DNA of 64,000 nt from Marisa cornuarietis (lineage: Eukaryota > Mollusca > Gastropoda > Architaenioglossa > Ampullariidae). Position 1 is the first letter of the stretch. Each line of letters opens with the position of its first letter. Both the position numbers and the translations under genes were made by a program. The notes beneath the pieces are model-generated. The model made no database searches. It was not told the DNA's origin and worked only from the letters and a program-made list of their open reading frames with translations. Below, in pieces: positions 48,495-59,210 of the stretch. The stretch is taken from positions 20,478,501 to 20,542,500 of the forward strand of contig SMMW01000003.1 of the NCBI GenBank assembly GCA_004794655.1, in the 5' to 3' direction.

Positions 48495-51400
48495 GGTGTG
48501 TATCTATGTTATTGGTTTGTTCCTCTTCTCTAAAACTTTTTCATTACAGAACGTATACTTGCTATCTATACTTCACATATTATGATAACCAATAGACGAT
48601 TTGACATTAATGTTCTCTCCATATATGATGTTGACCACAATCATTATCATTATATTTCATTATCATTATATTTCAGATGATTTTCAGATACTGAAGACTT
48701 CATGTGAACCCGATGGTGGACGCTGTACAGGTGAAAACTTCACAGTCGCCTAAATCTGACCGATGAAAGGGTTTGTAGGGTAGGGTTCTAAATAAATATC
48801 TGTATTACGAGGTTCCAGGTACAAACTGTTGGCTGCAAGAGCTGTTTCCGGTCACGCTGACCGACTGTCACGCGTCACACGTGACATGTCTCGCACCGAC
48901 AGAGGTTACCTGTCCTGGCATTGAAACAGTAAACTTGGCAAGGGGAGGCCAGAGATGATTATCTCTCTTTGCCGGGTTCTAAATCAGCGGCAGTTGTCAG
49001 CGCGCGTGCGGCCACTGTCTTTATCTGATTGTCGCCCGCTAATTTTCTGTCCGGGCTACAAGCTCGGATCCGCGTTTCAAAGATGTCGCTGATTGGAAGA
49101 GGGCGCTCCTTTCGTTTCGCTTCAGATATCGGAAGAGAATGGGTATGGCCGCCGTCAGCCTGGCAAAGAGTGAGGACAGCACCAACACTCGCTGGACGAC
49201 CAAGATGGCAAGACCTGTACTTACAGGACCTGAAACAGGAGGGAGCAGAAGATAAAAGGAATTGTCATTCTTGAATACAGTTTGAAAAAAAAGAGGAAAA
49301 TGTGAAAGATTGTGATACCTTGATGAGAAAGTGAGAAGGCTTGTGACAACACATTTATACGCTAAAGAAGAGCAGAAGGGGTAAGGGTGGGGACATGATG
49401 TGAGCTGCTTTCTTTCCAGCAGTCGTGGCCTCAGGTCATAAGGGTGGTCTTCATCCGCCAGTAGCTTGTATGCAGCCGTTGGTCAGCACTTCAGTGCATG
49501 ATATACAAACGTTAAATGCACACAGGACATGAATGGGGCTTCCTTTAGACGCATGTCACCGACAGTCATATCGTCATGTCGCAGACACTTCACAGCTTCA
49601 TGTGTCTAGACTGAACTGGACTGGTGCTCTTCTGTTGTCATCTTCTCGTCAAACACTGTTGTGTTCAGTGTTTTCTCGCCTCGTAAAGTGCCTCCTACAA
49701 GTGCTGCCTTGTATACTGTCGAGCTGTCTCCCACTTTTTGTTAGTCTTCACCGTGCCTTGTCTTCACCACGCGTTGTCATTACGGCTTTGTCGAAAGTGC
49801 AATTTCCCTCCATGTCTACCTTCATGTTTGGGGAAGCATTACCATCATACAGATGGTCGACACTCCTGTGATCTCCTTCAACATGGCCGCCAGCTCCAAC
49901 TTACGGGTGGATGGAGGGCGGGAAGTGGCTCAGTTGTCAGTTGGCCTCTACATTGGCGAACAAGATATGTTCGATGAAAAGAGTCCCTGGCGTATGCCGC
50001 TAGTCTACAAATGACTGCAAGTGAAGTGCGCTCGTCAAATGACGCTTGACGACTTTTACAGACAGGATTTGCTAGATGGTAATCTGACACTGATCGAAAA
50101 ACCTACCCGGAATGCCGCTTGCTCCTGAACAACGAGCACGCTCTCTCGGGTAAATCTTGTCGTTATCGCCCCTGGCCTGCCGCGTGGACCTCTTGCAATG
50201 CAGGTCTTTGGTGACAAGGGTGACAACTATCATAGTAACGCTTCCTTCTCATACCTCGCTCCCCAATATTTAGTCTCGCATTATGCTGCGGCTTACAGCT
50301 CGTGCATTTACTGAATGCCTAATTTGAAGCTAAGGTGACTGGAAGAATGCAAATAATGGTAACATTTATTTGGGTAGCAACATACATGGAACAAATATGT
50401 GTCAACTTAGAAGCTTGAAAAACCATTTGACGCTGTACAGTTATTACTGTTGTGCATATTTAAAGGTGGTGAACCAGAACGGGTGGGTGGTTAGATATAC
50501 AGGCAAGGCACAGGCGGACGGATGGACGGACACGAAGACAAATTGACAGTGCATGCTTCACGAAGCTAGTCATTCTTGTTCTACGATGCCATGCAGAGGT
50601 TCTTTCTTCATTAAAAGCCGATCAGCCACGAACTGGTTTCTTGCTGTTCGGTGATTTGGATTCTGTTTCTCTACCTGACAAATCTAAGATGGCTGCTTCC
50701 ATGCGTGACTGATGTTTCAGACGAATTTGCACGAGTCCGTCTAGTGGTTAAAAAAGATACAAAGCAAATGGCTACGAAATGTAGACACAAGCTTTTAGCG
50801 AGTTCGCCATTGCTCTCCATTCATGCTATAGTATTATTTTATACATGTTAGTCTACATGTGTGCAGTATTTCGGTTCCTAACATTCTTAACTATGTTGTC
50901 TCCATTGAGCACTCGCGTGAAGTACTGCTGCATGGTCTAGCACACCTACTGCTAGTGTCTGCTACATTGAATGCTTTCTTCGTCTCTTTTTGACATAATC
51001 GCCCAATAGACCTTTATTCTCGTCTCTTGAAATGAGAGTTCAGTCAGTAAGCTGCAAGGTCAACTAGCAGACGACAGGTTCCCATGGCACGTTGTTCGCG
51101 GCCGTTTTGCAACAAGGGATCATAGTGCACTATGGTTGATTTCTTCCATACCAGCTACCACCCGGGAAGGACGTCCAGCAAGAGCCTTGGAGATGCACTT
51201 TGACCTGCCCTGAGCCTATACGTAGCGAAAGCGACTTCATCAGAACCTTGAACTCTGTAGATCGCCTTGTGAGGTCAACAGAATAGTGGAAGTGACCATG
51301 TTTGCTGAGGGTAGAAGATGACAAAACAGATAAAAGGAACTCTTTAGTGTGAGGAGGAAGGAAGATAAAGGCGGTTGTTCTCTGTATTGGTTGTCTCCTA

Positions 51401-53100
51401 AATCGTTTCCTGAGGCGAGAGACAGTCTCGTTACTAGATTGTGAGCGAGAACGTGAACTATGAGCGGAAACTAAACGAGGCAGCAAAAAAAAATAACACG
51501 AACATAAAGAACATTATATAAACACCAAGATTAGCACATGGACTTGATGGATAAAAAGATAAACACATGGACATGACGATAAATACGTGGATATAAAGAT
51601 AAATTACGCGGATTTAAAGATAAATGTATAGACATAAAGATGAATACATAACCAGGAAGAAACTAAGTTGGACATAAATATTTTGGTAAACGTTGTGAGA
51701 CCTTCAGGGTCACGTTTTTTCGGGTTAAGAGAAGAAGTCTTGTGGATCTTGTTTACGATGAACTAACCATTTGACAACAGTTTTTTCGACATTAGAACAC
51801 TGATCTAGTGCAAACTACTTTCTGGTAAAAATACATTTTCAAAGATTTATAATCAGCTGAGTCTTATGAGTAGATGATATAATGATTCCCGGAATTGGCT
51901 GCCCTCTCCCCCTCCCCCTGCTGTTTCTCATGACGACATGACACTGAGCGCCTGATTTCAAATGTAATAATTCCTTTCTGAATCTCTTGTGTGTGTTGGG
52001 GGGGGGAGGGGTGCGTGCGTGTGTGAGCATATTACAAGAAGCACAAAAACGGCGCTGGTGAAACGACACGCAGAAGGTCAAATGTCATGGGAAATGTACT
52101 GTCGTCTGCCTCTCGAAAGCCCCGTTGGTCTTTGTCTGCCCACCAGGCTGCCCTCGGGGTGACTGGCCTTTTCTAAGGGCCGGCTGCTGCTCCGCTGGAC
52201 GCTAGTCCTACTTGGGTCCAGTGAGCCACAAACACCGATTGCTAGAGAGCGAGTCACGTGACGATGCATCTCGAGATGCGCCGTGGTCTACAATCGGTTG
52301 TCGGGGTCAAACAGCTAGGCGTTCGTTCATTGTGCACAAGCTCTGCTGCCGTCGACTCATGGTTGTAGGGTTCACACCGTTCATGTTGTTCACACATGAA
52401 AAGTCGTTCACTTCCGTCTCTTCTTGTGGGGAGACCACCCTCGACCGCTGACAGTGGTAGCGCTGTCATCACATCTCTCGACTGGTCGCGGACGATGTTT
52501 TCCCGTTAACGAGAGCAGATGATGCGAACTCAAGGTGTATGGCCTGTTGTGTTTTCCATTTATTGACTCTAAGCTATGGAGACGTGGCCATCGACGATTG
52601 GCAAAAAGGAAAGAATTTTTTTAAAAGTGAATAAGCAACAAACTTATCGTACGAATAATGTTGATATAAGAATTTTAGCGCGGTTCCAGATATTGGCAGT
52701 CAAATAGCAACTTTGCGGAAGACTACGCGATGGTCTCGGCAGACCAGTCCAGAGATATGTTAGTGTTAAGTACACACTTTCGCAGCGACACTAATGTTTT
52801 ATCGTTGAGCACCAACAGACCTATAGACCTAAGTTAACACTCAATTCACCAGGCGATAAAGTATCAAGATTATGTAAGCCTAATAACGGAATCGATCATG
52901 CAACTATATATTTTACTTGAATGATGCGACAGAACTGGTCAACGGACGAATTTACTTGACGTTATGAGAGATACAGAACTGACAAACTAAGACTTATTTG
53001 AAGACAGGAAGAGATAAGAAAAAGAAACGGTTAACAGTCACTTATTCAGTCTTTCTCTTGACCGCTACTAGCTGCTCTGCCCGTACTGGTCATCCTGGAA
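48494..53100. other. Intergenic, no gene recognised
   Basis: Moderately GC-rich DNA with unrecognised short frames (81 codons at 49029-49274, 112 at 49533-49871, 118 minus at 51130-51486). A diverged 28-30 bp repeat with GATAAA...ATGGACAT words lies at 51535-51660. No exon with conserved protein content. Confidence 0.4.
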
Positions 53101-53113
53101 ACTGGACAGACGC

Positions 53114-53190
53114 AGCAGATGACAAGGCTTGCCACAGAGTGACAAGTGTCATCTCAGAACAGACCTCTGTGGCAAGCCTTGTCATCTGCT
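53114..53190. repeat. Perfect 26-bp stem hairpin
   Basis: AGCAGATGACAAGGCTTGCC plus ACAGAG at 53114-53139 is the exact reverse complement of 53165-53190. The loop is 25 nt and contains TGACA-AG-TGTCA. Imperfect pairing extends outwards (GACAGACGC against GCGCCTGTC) after a small bulge. It could be a hairpin RNA or the remnant of a small inverted-repeat transposon. Confidence 0.85.
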
Positions 53191-53757
53191 CTGAGCGCCT
53201 GTCACCTGTAGAGTTCACGAAGAACTGGTCAACTGAAGGGTTTACCTGCCTCAGGTCTACACCCTCCCTGTGCGGAGGCCTGAGTGCTGCGTGGCAGCGA
53301 AGACTAGAAGTTGCAGAAGCCTAAGGTTGCATCCCCTGGGCCTTGCCCCGTAGCGAGTCTGGTGTGCAGACTGTCCGTGAGGTGGCGCCACTATCAGGAG
53401 CGCGCGAAATGTGTTTTAGCGAGCGTCAAACGGCCGTCAGCACGTTCACTGCGCCGCCCGCCCCCCCTGGTCCACCGCATCAAAGAGCAGGACGTGCGTG
53501 CGTGCGGGGCAGACAGCTTCATGCACGCACGTCTGGCGGGCGGATGGCACGAACTATTGCCGTGCATCGCTTGAAACACTACGTGCAGGTCTCTCTCTCT
53601 CTCTGACACACACACACAGAGTTTTACACCGAGTCAGAAGCTAATCACTGTACAGCTACATGATGACGACGCCATTTGTGAATTTGCGGATCTATCGTTG
53701 ACCTCACATCATGAACTTTACTCGACATTTAAACAGGAACTGTAAGCTGATATTTAA

Positions 53758-54329
53758 AGACCAACCTGAATGGTTTTCGAAGTTTTCATATATCGGTAGA
53801 TACAGGCGATATAAACCTAACCTGTAAATTTTAGTCTCCAAAACCCATCCGTTAATTAATTATCCGCTACGATTCGTACTTACGATCAACAAGCGTCGCT
53901 AACAGTATACTACGTCACACTAATGCACCATTCACAACACTGGTAGCAGTGAACACCAATCAGAGAGAGAGAGAAAAAAGAGAGAATGAGCGACAGCTCG
54001 GGTTATTCGGACGCTGAAAGTCTGTATTTCTGGTGGTTCTGAAAAAAAACTGTTACTTTAGCACGAGAAATGCAGACTTTAACGTCCGAATAATCCCAAC
54101 TGTCACTCTCTCTCTGTTTGGTGTTGACTGCTGTCAATGTTGTGAATGGTGCACTAGTCTGACGTAGTACACTGTTAGCGGCGCTCGTTGATCGCAGGTG
54201 CGAATCGCGTACTTTGCTAGCGGATAATTAATTAACGGATTGGTTTTGGAGGCTGCAATTTACAGTTTAGGTTTATATCGCATATCTCTACCGATATCTG
54301 CAAAAAACGCAAACCATTCAGGTTGGTCT
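53758..54329. mobile_element. TTAA-flanked 572-bp foldback element (MITE-like)
   Basis: The left end AGACCAACCTGAATGGTTT is mirrored by the right end AAACCATTCAGGTTGGTCT. TTAA sits outside each end (53754-53757 and 54330-54333). The inverted similarity runs inward over about 270 bp per arm at roughly 80 percent identity, for example CCGTTAATTAATTATCCGCT on the left against AGCGGATAATTAATTAACGG on the right. The loop of about 30 bp is near 54030-54065. There is no open frame. TTAA target sites are typical of piggyBac-type transposition, but the family is not established. Confidence 0.85.
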
Positions 54330-54456
54330 TTAAGTCAACAATGACCAAGAAAGAAAAGTACATAGACAAATAGATTTTGGCTCGTTTGAAAATATTTTTT
54401 ATGTTAAAAAACATAGGCTTAAAATTTATGACTTTGAAGACGATAGTGAAACTGCA

Positions 54457-54635
54457 GAGCCACGCTCGTGTAGCATGAGCCACGATACTGGCTCATCGCG
54501 CTGTGCGGTAAGGCCACAATCATGGCCCATCGTGCAAAGAGAGAATCACGATTGTGGAGCAGACCCATGACCATGATAGTGGCTCTTCGTGCTTTGCCGG
54601 TAAAGCCACCTTCGTGGCGTTTTGCGCTAAGAGGG
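54457..54635. repeat. Tandem array of short dyads
   Basis: Four to five diverged units of about 33-36 bp (one expanded) each contain an inverted repeat: GAGCCACGATACTGGCTC, GGCCACAATCATGGCC and GCCACCTTCGTGGC, followed by a CGTGC...GGTAA-like spacer. Confidence 0.7.
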
Positions 54636-54794
54636 CTACATCCTGATTTCAATGATAAATTTTATAATATTTTAATTTCCGTGTAATTTTATAAATTCAT
54701 GAGCTCTGACTGTTCACACCTTTTCTCGGCAAGCCATTCCGCAGTTATGAGGTTGTGCCGCAGCATAAGCAGAGAAGACGTGAGGAAAAGAAAC

Positions 54795-55102
54795 ATACAC
54801 CATCATCAAGGTTTTGCACAGACCACCCAAGCCAGCACCATTACCTGTCCAGATTAGACCAGGTGATGATTTTCCTCCTCAGGACAGGACATCACCTTTA
54901 CAACAAGCTGCACCTGGTTTTATCTCCAATGTGTTCCTGTGAAAACGCAGAACAAAACCACAGAATATATCCTACAGGAGTGTAGGAAGCGAGGGCGGAG
55001 GTCTGGACATCATCGATGCCCATCGACACCAAGGTGTACGGATCTGTGGATGCTTTGCCAATGACTGCTAGTTTTATCTCGAATGCTGACCTCCAACTGT
55101 GA
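54795..55102 (+). pseudogene. Non-LTR retrotransposon ORF2 C-terminal fragment
   Basis: Frame 1 reads HYLSRLDQVMIFLLRTGHHL then YNKLHLVLSPMCSCENAEQN. The R-L-R-T-G-H and C-x-C-(x)n-E-x-N/T-x-x-H(I) zinc-knuckle-like pattern ends many animal retrotransposon ORFs. After a stop and shift, TKVYGSVDALPMTASFISNA matches the usual extreme C-terminus (T-K-L-Y-G-S...). The copy is dead. The 103-codon minus frame at 55010-55321 is its antisense shadow plus flank. Confidence 0.75.
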
Positions 55103-55681
55103 CAGAAAAATAGGCGAAAGAGAACAAAAACGATAGAAACATCCTTTCACTTGCTCATATTGAAGTGCATATTCCAAAAGATTCTCTCTGCGAGATGATT
55201 GATGGAAGGGCAGCAATTCAACATATTGTCTGTTGTCTGTACTTCCCGCTTCGCAAGAATTCATGTAACTGAATATATAGAAGTTATATACTGAGTGTAA
55301 AAAAATAAGAAAAGGAAGCAAAGTTAGCCTAGTTCACAAAAAAGAGTATAACAACTACTTTGTATTATTTTACAAGTCTTGTCCATACACCAAAAGCTCT
55401 TGTTTCCCAAGTCAGTGTGAAGTCACGTGGCCATGCATAATCAGCAGGATGTAAACATAATTCAAACTTGTGTTCACATGGTGCAATATTTTTTGTAATC
55501 AAAACTACGACAATATGATTGCAAACAATTCAGAAAGTAACACAGGCAGCGCAACCCTCTGATCCCTATTGTAGCACAACAACAATGATCACCTGCCTGA
55601 TTTCAGCTTACTTTTTGACCATCTAACACCATTTATTATACTGAGTGAGCTACAACAGATGAAATAAAGGTGTGAACTTAC

Positions 55682-55778
55682 CAACAATCGTTTTCAAACT
55701 GAACGGCGTGAATAATGGAGGGAGAAACTTCCTCCCAAAACTTATCCATTGATCCCAGTTGGTCAGGTTTTCAGCCAT
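55682..55778 (-). CDS. Candidate first coding exon, leftward gene, product unknown
   Basis: An ATG in an excellent context (GCCGCCATGGC) opens MAENLTNWDQWISFGRKFLP then PLFTPFSLKTIV and ends at a near-ideal donor G|GTAAGTT in phase 1. I do not recognise the protein. No downstream exon could be found between here and RPGRIP1L; a retrotransposon fragment and inverted-repeat elements lie in what would be intron 1. The start codon overlaps a YY1-like site, common in housekeeping promoters. Support is from start context, donor and the divergent neighbour only. Confidence 0.4.
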
Positions 55779-56099
55779 GGCGGCGACGAGAAGGGGGAAA
55801 ATCCGATTTTACCATGTGTGGTTAGTTATTTTCTGAACAACAAACCTGATAGTTTTGTAGTTTAAAGAAATCTACGTCTTCTATTATCAATATAAATCCA
55901 CTGTTTTCTTCATGTCCATAACAAATCGCTGTCCAAACTGTTGGCATTTGATTTAAGCCCACTTTTTTTTAAAAAACTGAAAGTCTCCAGATCACGGACC
56001 TTCATTCACTGGATAAGTGTCTCTCATTCCTTGTCTTTTGCTCTATCAATCGTAACAAACCGTAACAAGGAAGGGCTTTCGCTTCCGTTTTCTGTCAAA
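55779..56099. promoter_or_regulatory. Candidate bidirectional promoter
   Basis: 321 bp separate the two outward-pointing start codons. On the plus strand, CCATGGCGGC covers the left start and AAAATGGCGGAT covers the right start; both resemble the YY1 core ATGGCGGC. No TATA box was seen. Assignment depends on the two flanking exons being real. Confidence 0.35.
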
Positions 56100-56135
56100 A
56101 TGGCGGATCTTCCTAACGTAGAAGAAATTTTAGAA
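56100..56135 (+). CDS. Candidate first coding exon, rightward gene, product unknown
   Basis: ATGGCGGATCTTCC opens MADLPNVEEILE and reaches donor GAA|GTGAGT in phase 0 after 12 codons. The frame is also open upstream to about 55941, so the exact start is not proven by an upstream stop. I do not recognise the product, and no second exon was identified before base 64000. The call rests on the start context, donor, YY1-like overlap and the head-to-head partner. Confidence 0.35.
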
Positions 56136-57920
56136 GTGAGTAATTAAGCTTTTCTGTCATCATAACCTTGTTAAAGAAGATTGATTGCAAAATAAACAGT
56201 ATTTTCTGTAAAATGTATTCTGTTTGTTTATATAAAACGCATTTAGATTTTTCGACAATTTTATAATATAAAAACATCATCACAACAGATCCTATTGACT
56301 TGTTTTACCACTAATTATTTAAAAAAATTATGTTTGATTTTTTGGAAACAATTGTATAGATTGTTCTGTTTCGAAAACAAAACATCTACTTTAAGAATTT
56401 ATTGAAGGTACACAAACAAAGAAGTGGAAACACGAGGCCTGTCTAACAGAAAGCCGAGACTTACACCGGACATGACCCTGAGTCGCTTATCCAGTAATGA
56501 AGGTCCGTGCTCCAGCTTTTTCTGACTACGGCCACCACCAACATCTGATACCGCGGGCCAAAGTGTTGGAAAGTGTGAACCATTTACAGAGTGCAGGAAA
56601 ATGAAGGATTTATAAAGTGTTGGAAAGTGAAGGATCTTTTAAGAAACTGCATCACACTCACAGCAGCTCACTAAGTTTGGAGTACCTACTGTTACCTCCA
56701 CTACATGCCAAGATGGGGGATCTACTTTTTTCCTTGGTTAACCTGCCCCCAGCTCGTCTCTACCACAGTCACACAATCTTAACCATGAATTATCATTTTG
56801 TTTTTCAACAGTGTTTCTGAAAACCGTCTTAGATGGGGCGGGGCAGTTCGTTGGGTTGTTCGCGCCCTGCGTTGAACATACCAGTAGCAGAAATTCGTGG
56901 GAAAAATATAATTATTCTTATCACGATGATTTCGCCCATCAAGCACGCTGACCTCCACCTACCGCACAGGTGTGTTGCGACCTTGCGACCCATTAATAAC
57001 AATTTGATGCAGCCAGGTATAAACTGGTCCACGGGGAGCGTGCTGACACGCACAACGTTAGCCATGCACACGATGGTCCATTTTGTCCTAAGGTCAAAGA
57101 TCGCCGCGTCTTGGCTCATCATAGGCTCTTCCAGCAAGTCGTCTTGCCGATTCCTCCCGCCCCTGTCACTGCACGCGGCTCACGCACGAGCGAGCCGGGC
57201 TGTTTGCCCGCGGCTTAGTCTTTATCTAACAGATATCAGTTTCGCCACCGTATCTGAGCTGCAGGGCCTCGGGTCCCGTGACCAGTTAGCAAAGATGGCC
57301 TCTCGCGCCGTGAGATCTCGCGTGACTAGGCATCATTAGCATGGCGGCTTGTCGACATCGCCTCGCAGATCCGAACTCCGATACATGCCGGGGTCCGTGT
57401 CTCGGGTCTGACCCGAGTAACAGATCGCGGCAGCTGGCGGTAGGTGGCGCTTTGGCCTGCAGGTGGGCCCTGTATGACATCACTTTGTTGGCTTCGAAAA
57501 CTGACCTGCAAGTCGTGACACCTTCCCTATACAAACGCGACCAGCGTGTAAAATGCGAACCGCCACACACAGTGCTCGTAAGCGGTACATTACCTGCCCA
57601 GGTACATTACCTTGCCAGGTAGTCGCCGTCATAGTCCAACGTAACGATCGCTTAGTGTCAGTATCACGCAAGTGTCTACAGAAAGTCGAGTCTCCATTTC
57701 TTTCTTCTGCTCTTTCCTTTATTGATAGTTGAAGTGGGATTTGATGATTGTAAAGTTTCAGCTGGAGATTTTGTTACTCTTACAAGGTCATGTAAACCTT
57801 GCGTCTGTAGGAAAACATCGACCATCTTTATTTTGAGTGAGCGCATCACGCATTGACAGAGGTTGTTATGGACACTACGACATGACCCTGAAACCGACAA
57901 AAAAAAAAAAAAAAAAAAAT
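56136..57920. other. No exon recognised; would be intron 1 of the rightward gene
   Basis: AT-rich to 56800, then a GC-rich island (56830-57620) with frames on both strands (168 codons plus, 102 minus) and no motif. AAAGATGGCCTC occurs at 57291. Confidence 0.4.
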
Positions 57921-58005
57921 CTAATCCGAACCTTAACCCTATCTCAACCCCATATCCCTCACCCTAACTCAACCCCTCATCTTAACCCTAATTCTAACCT
58001 CTTTT
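57921..58005. repeat. Degenerate telomere-like (CCCTAA) stretch
   Basis: CTTAACCCTATCTCAACCCC, then CTCACCCTAACTCAACCCC and CATCTTAACCCTAATTCTAA show repeated AACCC/CCCTAA words after a 20-bp poly-A (57900-57919). Units are too diverged to be a functional telomere. Confidence 0.45.
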
Positions 58006-58140
58006 TTCCCGATTTGTAAAAAAAGTTTCGTGGTGCTCCAAACCCTCCTAAAGTAAAGCTGTTCCGAAACATACAGCCACAAAATATATACAGAATGATC
58101 AGGTATCATAGCGCTGCCTCCTGTTCAACACAGTGAAGTT

Positions 58141-58175
58141 ATGTATGTATGTATGTATGTATGTATGTATGTATG

Positions 58176-58205
<30 letters not shown>
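58141..58205. repeat. (ATGT)n microsatellite
   Basis: Sixteen tetranucleotide units, uninterrupted. Confidence 0.97.
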
Positions 58206-58207
<2 letters not shown>

Positions 58208-58640
58208 AACGTTTGTATTTTTACATTAAATACACACATCCTGGTGTAGAAACTTTGCATTCTACCTGTGCCAGTGTTATAGCAACAGGTGCTTACATTC
58301 AGCCCGCTGATCATTGTACGATCAACTTATTATGGAAGTTAGATTTCTACACTTCATTACAGTGGACAGCTAACAGTTATACAGACACGTGATTTAACTT
58401 TGAAAAAATTAAAGGCAAGACAATAAACCGATTCTTCAGAGACTGTTTTTACTTATGTTGCGCAGCCGAAGTGTCCTCTCGGACCTGGGGCGAGTTGGCA
58501 GACTGAAAGTCAAAGTTTCAGACTATAGGACATTTGTTAGTCTCTCATTGAACACCCTCCATTTCATTCTCCCGCTGACCAGCCCAGCTCAGCTCAGCTC
58601 CTTGCACTTCTTTCCCCCCCTGACGATTGCATCTGTCTCT

Positions 58641-58654
58641 GTTGCCATGGTAAC
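58641..58654 (+). promoter_or_regulatory. Perfect X-box (RFX) consensus match
   Basis: GTTGCCATGGTAAC fits GTHNYYATRRNAAC at every position and is nearly palindromic. An AT-rich TATTTAAAA sequence follows at 58663-58671. Confidence 0.45.
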
Positions 58655-58857
58655 GTGAGCAGTATTTAAAAGCCAACTCGAGTCAGACACTAAATTGCTT
58701 GAGTTGCTGGCAGGTTAGCGGAGCCGAGTCCTGTCATTAAAATGTGTCGTGATTTCTGTTTAATATTCATTTTTTCCAAGGGAAGAGAGGAATCCCTTGT
58801 GGATTGATAATAAAGGGCCTAGTCAATGGAAGAGCTTCGAGAATATGCTGATGATGT

Positions 58858-58871
58858 GTTGCCATAACAAC
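58858..58871 (+). promoter_or_regulatory. Second perfect X-box match
   Basis: GTTGCCATAACAAC also fits the consensus fully, 217 bp from the first and on the same strand. Confidence 0.4.
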
Positions 58872-58969
58872 GACCCTTAATTTAAGTGAGAAATGAGGCT
58901 TTAGCCTAAAAAAAAAAAAATGAGAACTGCCATTTTCAAATGCTTGCTTCTTGGTAAGAGATCAGAGTT

Positions 58970-59210
58970 TTTCATTCACGCTTGGGGAATGTCTTATAAT
59001 AAACTCATTCATGTCTAGGAAATTAGTGTTTTATAGTGAACGTAACTTGTTCATGCGGAGGGAGTGAGTATTTGAACCACGAAGGTAACTCGTTCATAGT
59101 GAACTGAATTCATTCATACCTGAGGAATGAGCATCTTACAGTGAACTTCTGCATGTTTGGGGAGTGAGTGTCTTATAATGAACTTAACTCATTCATTTCA
59201 AAATAATTTT
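58970..59210. repeat. Diverged minisatellite, about 45-55 bp unit
   Basis: ATTCATG(T/C)CT(A/G)GG then A(A/G)T(G/A)AGTGT(C/T)TTATA(G)TGAACTTAACTC recurs about five times with indels. Confidence 0.65.

Noticed and set aside
55010..55321. 103-codon minus-strand frame preceded by a plausible acceptor, phase-compatible with the exon at 55682-55778
   Set aside because: Its far end is antisense to the TKVYGS...TASF C-terminus of a dead retrotransposon and the remainder is unrecognised, so it is more likely a shadow than exon 2.
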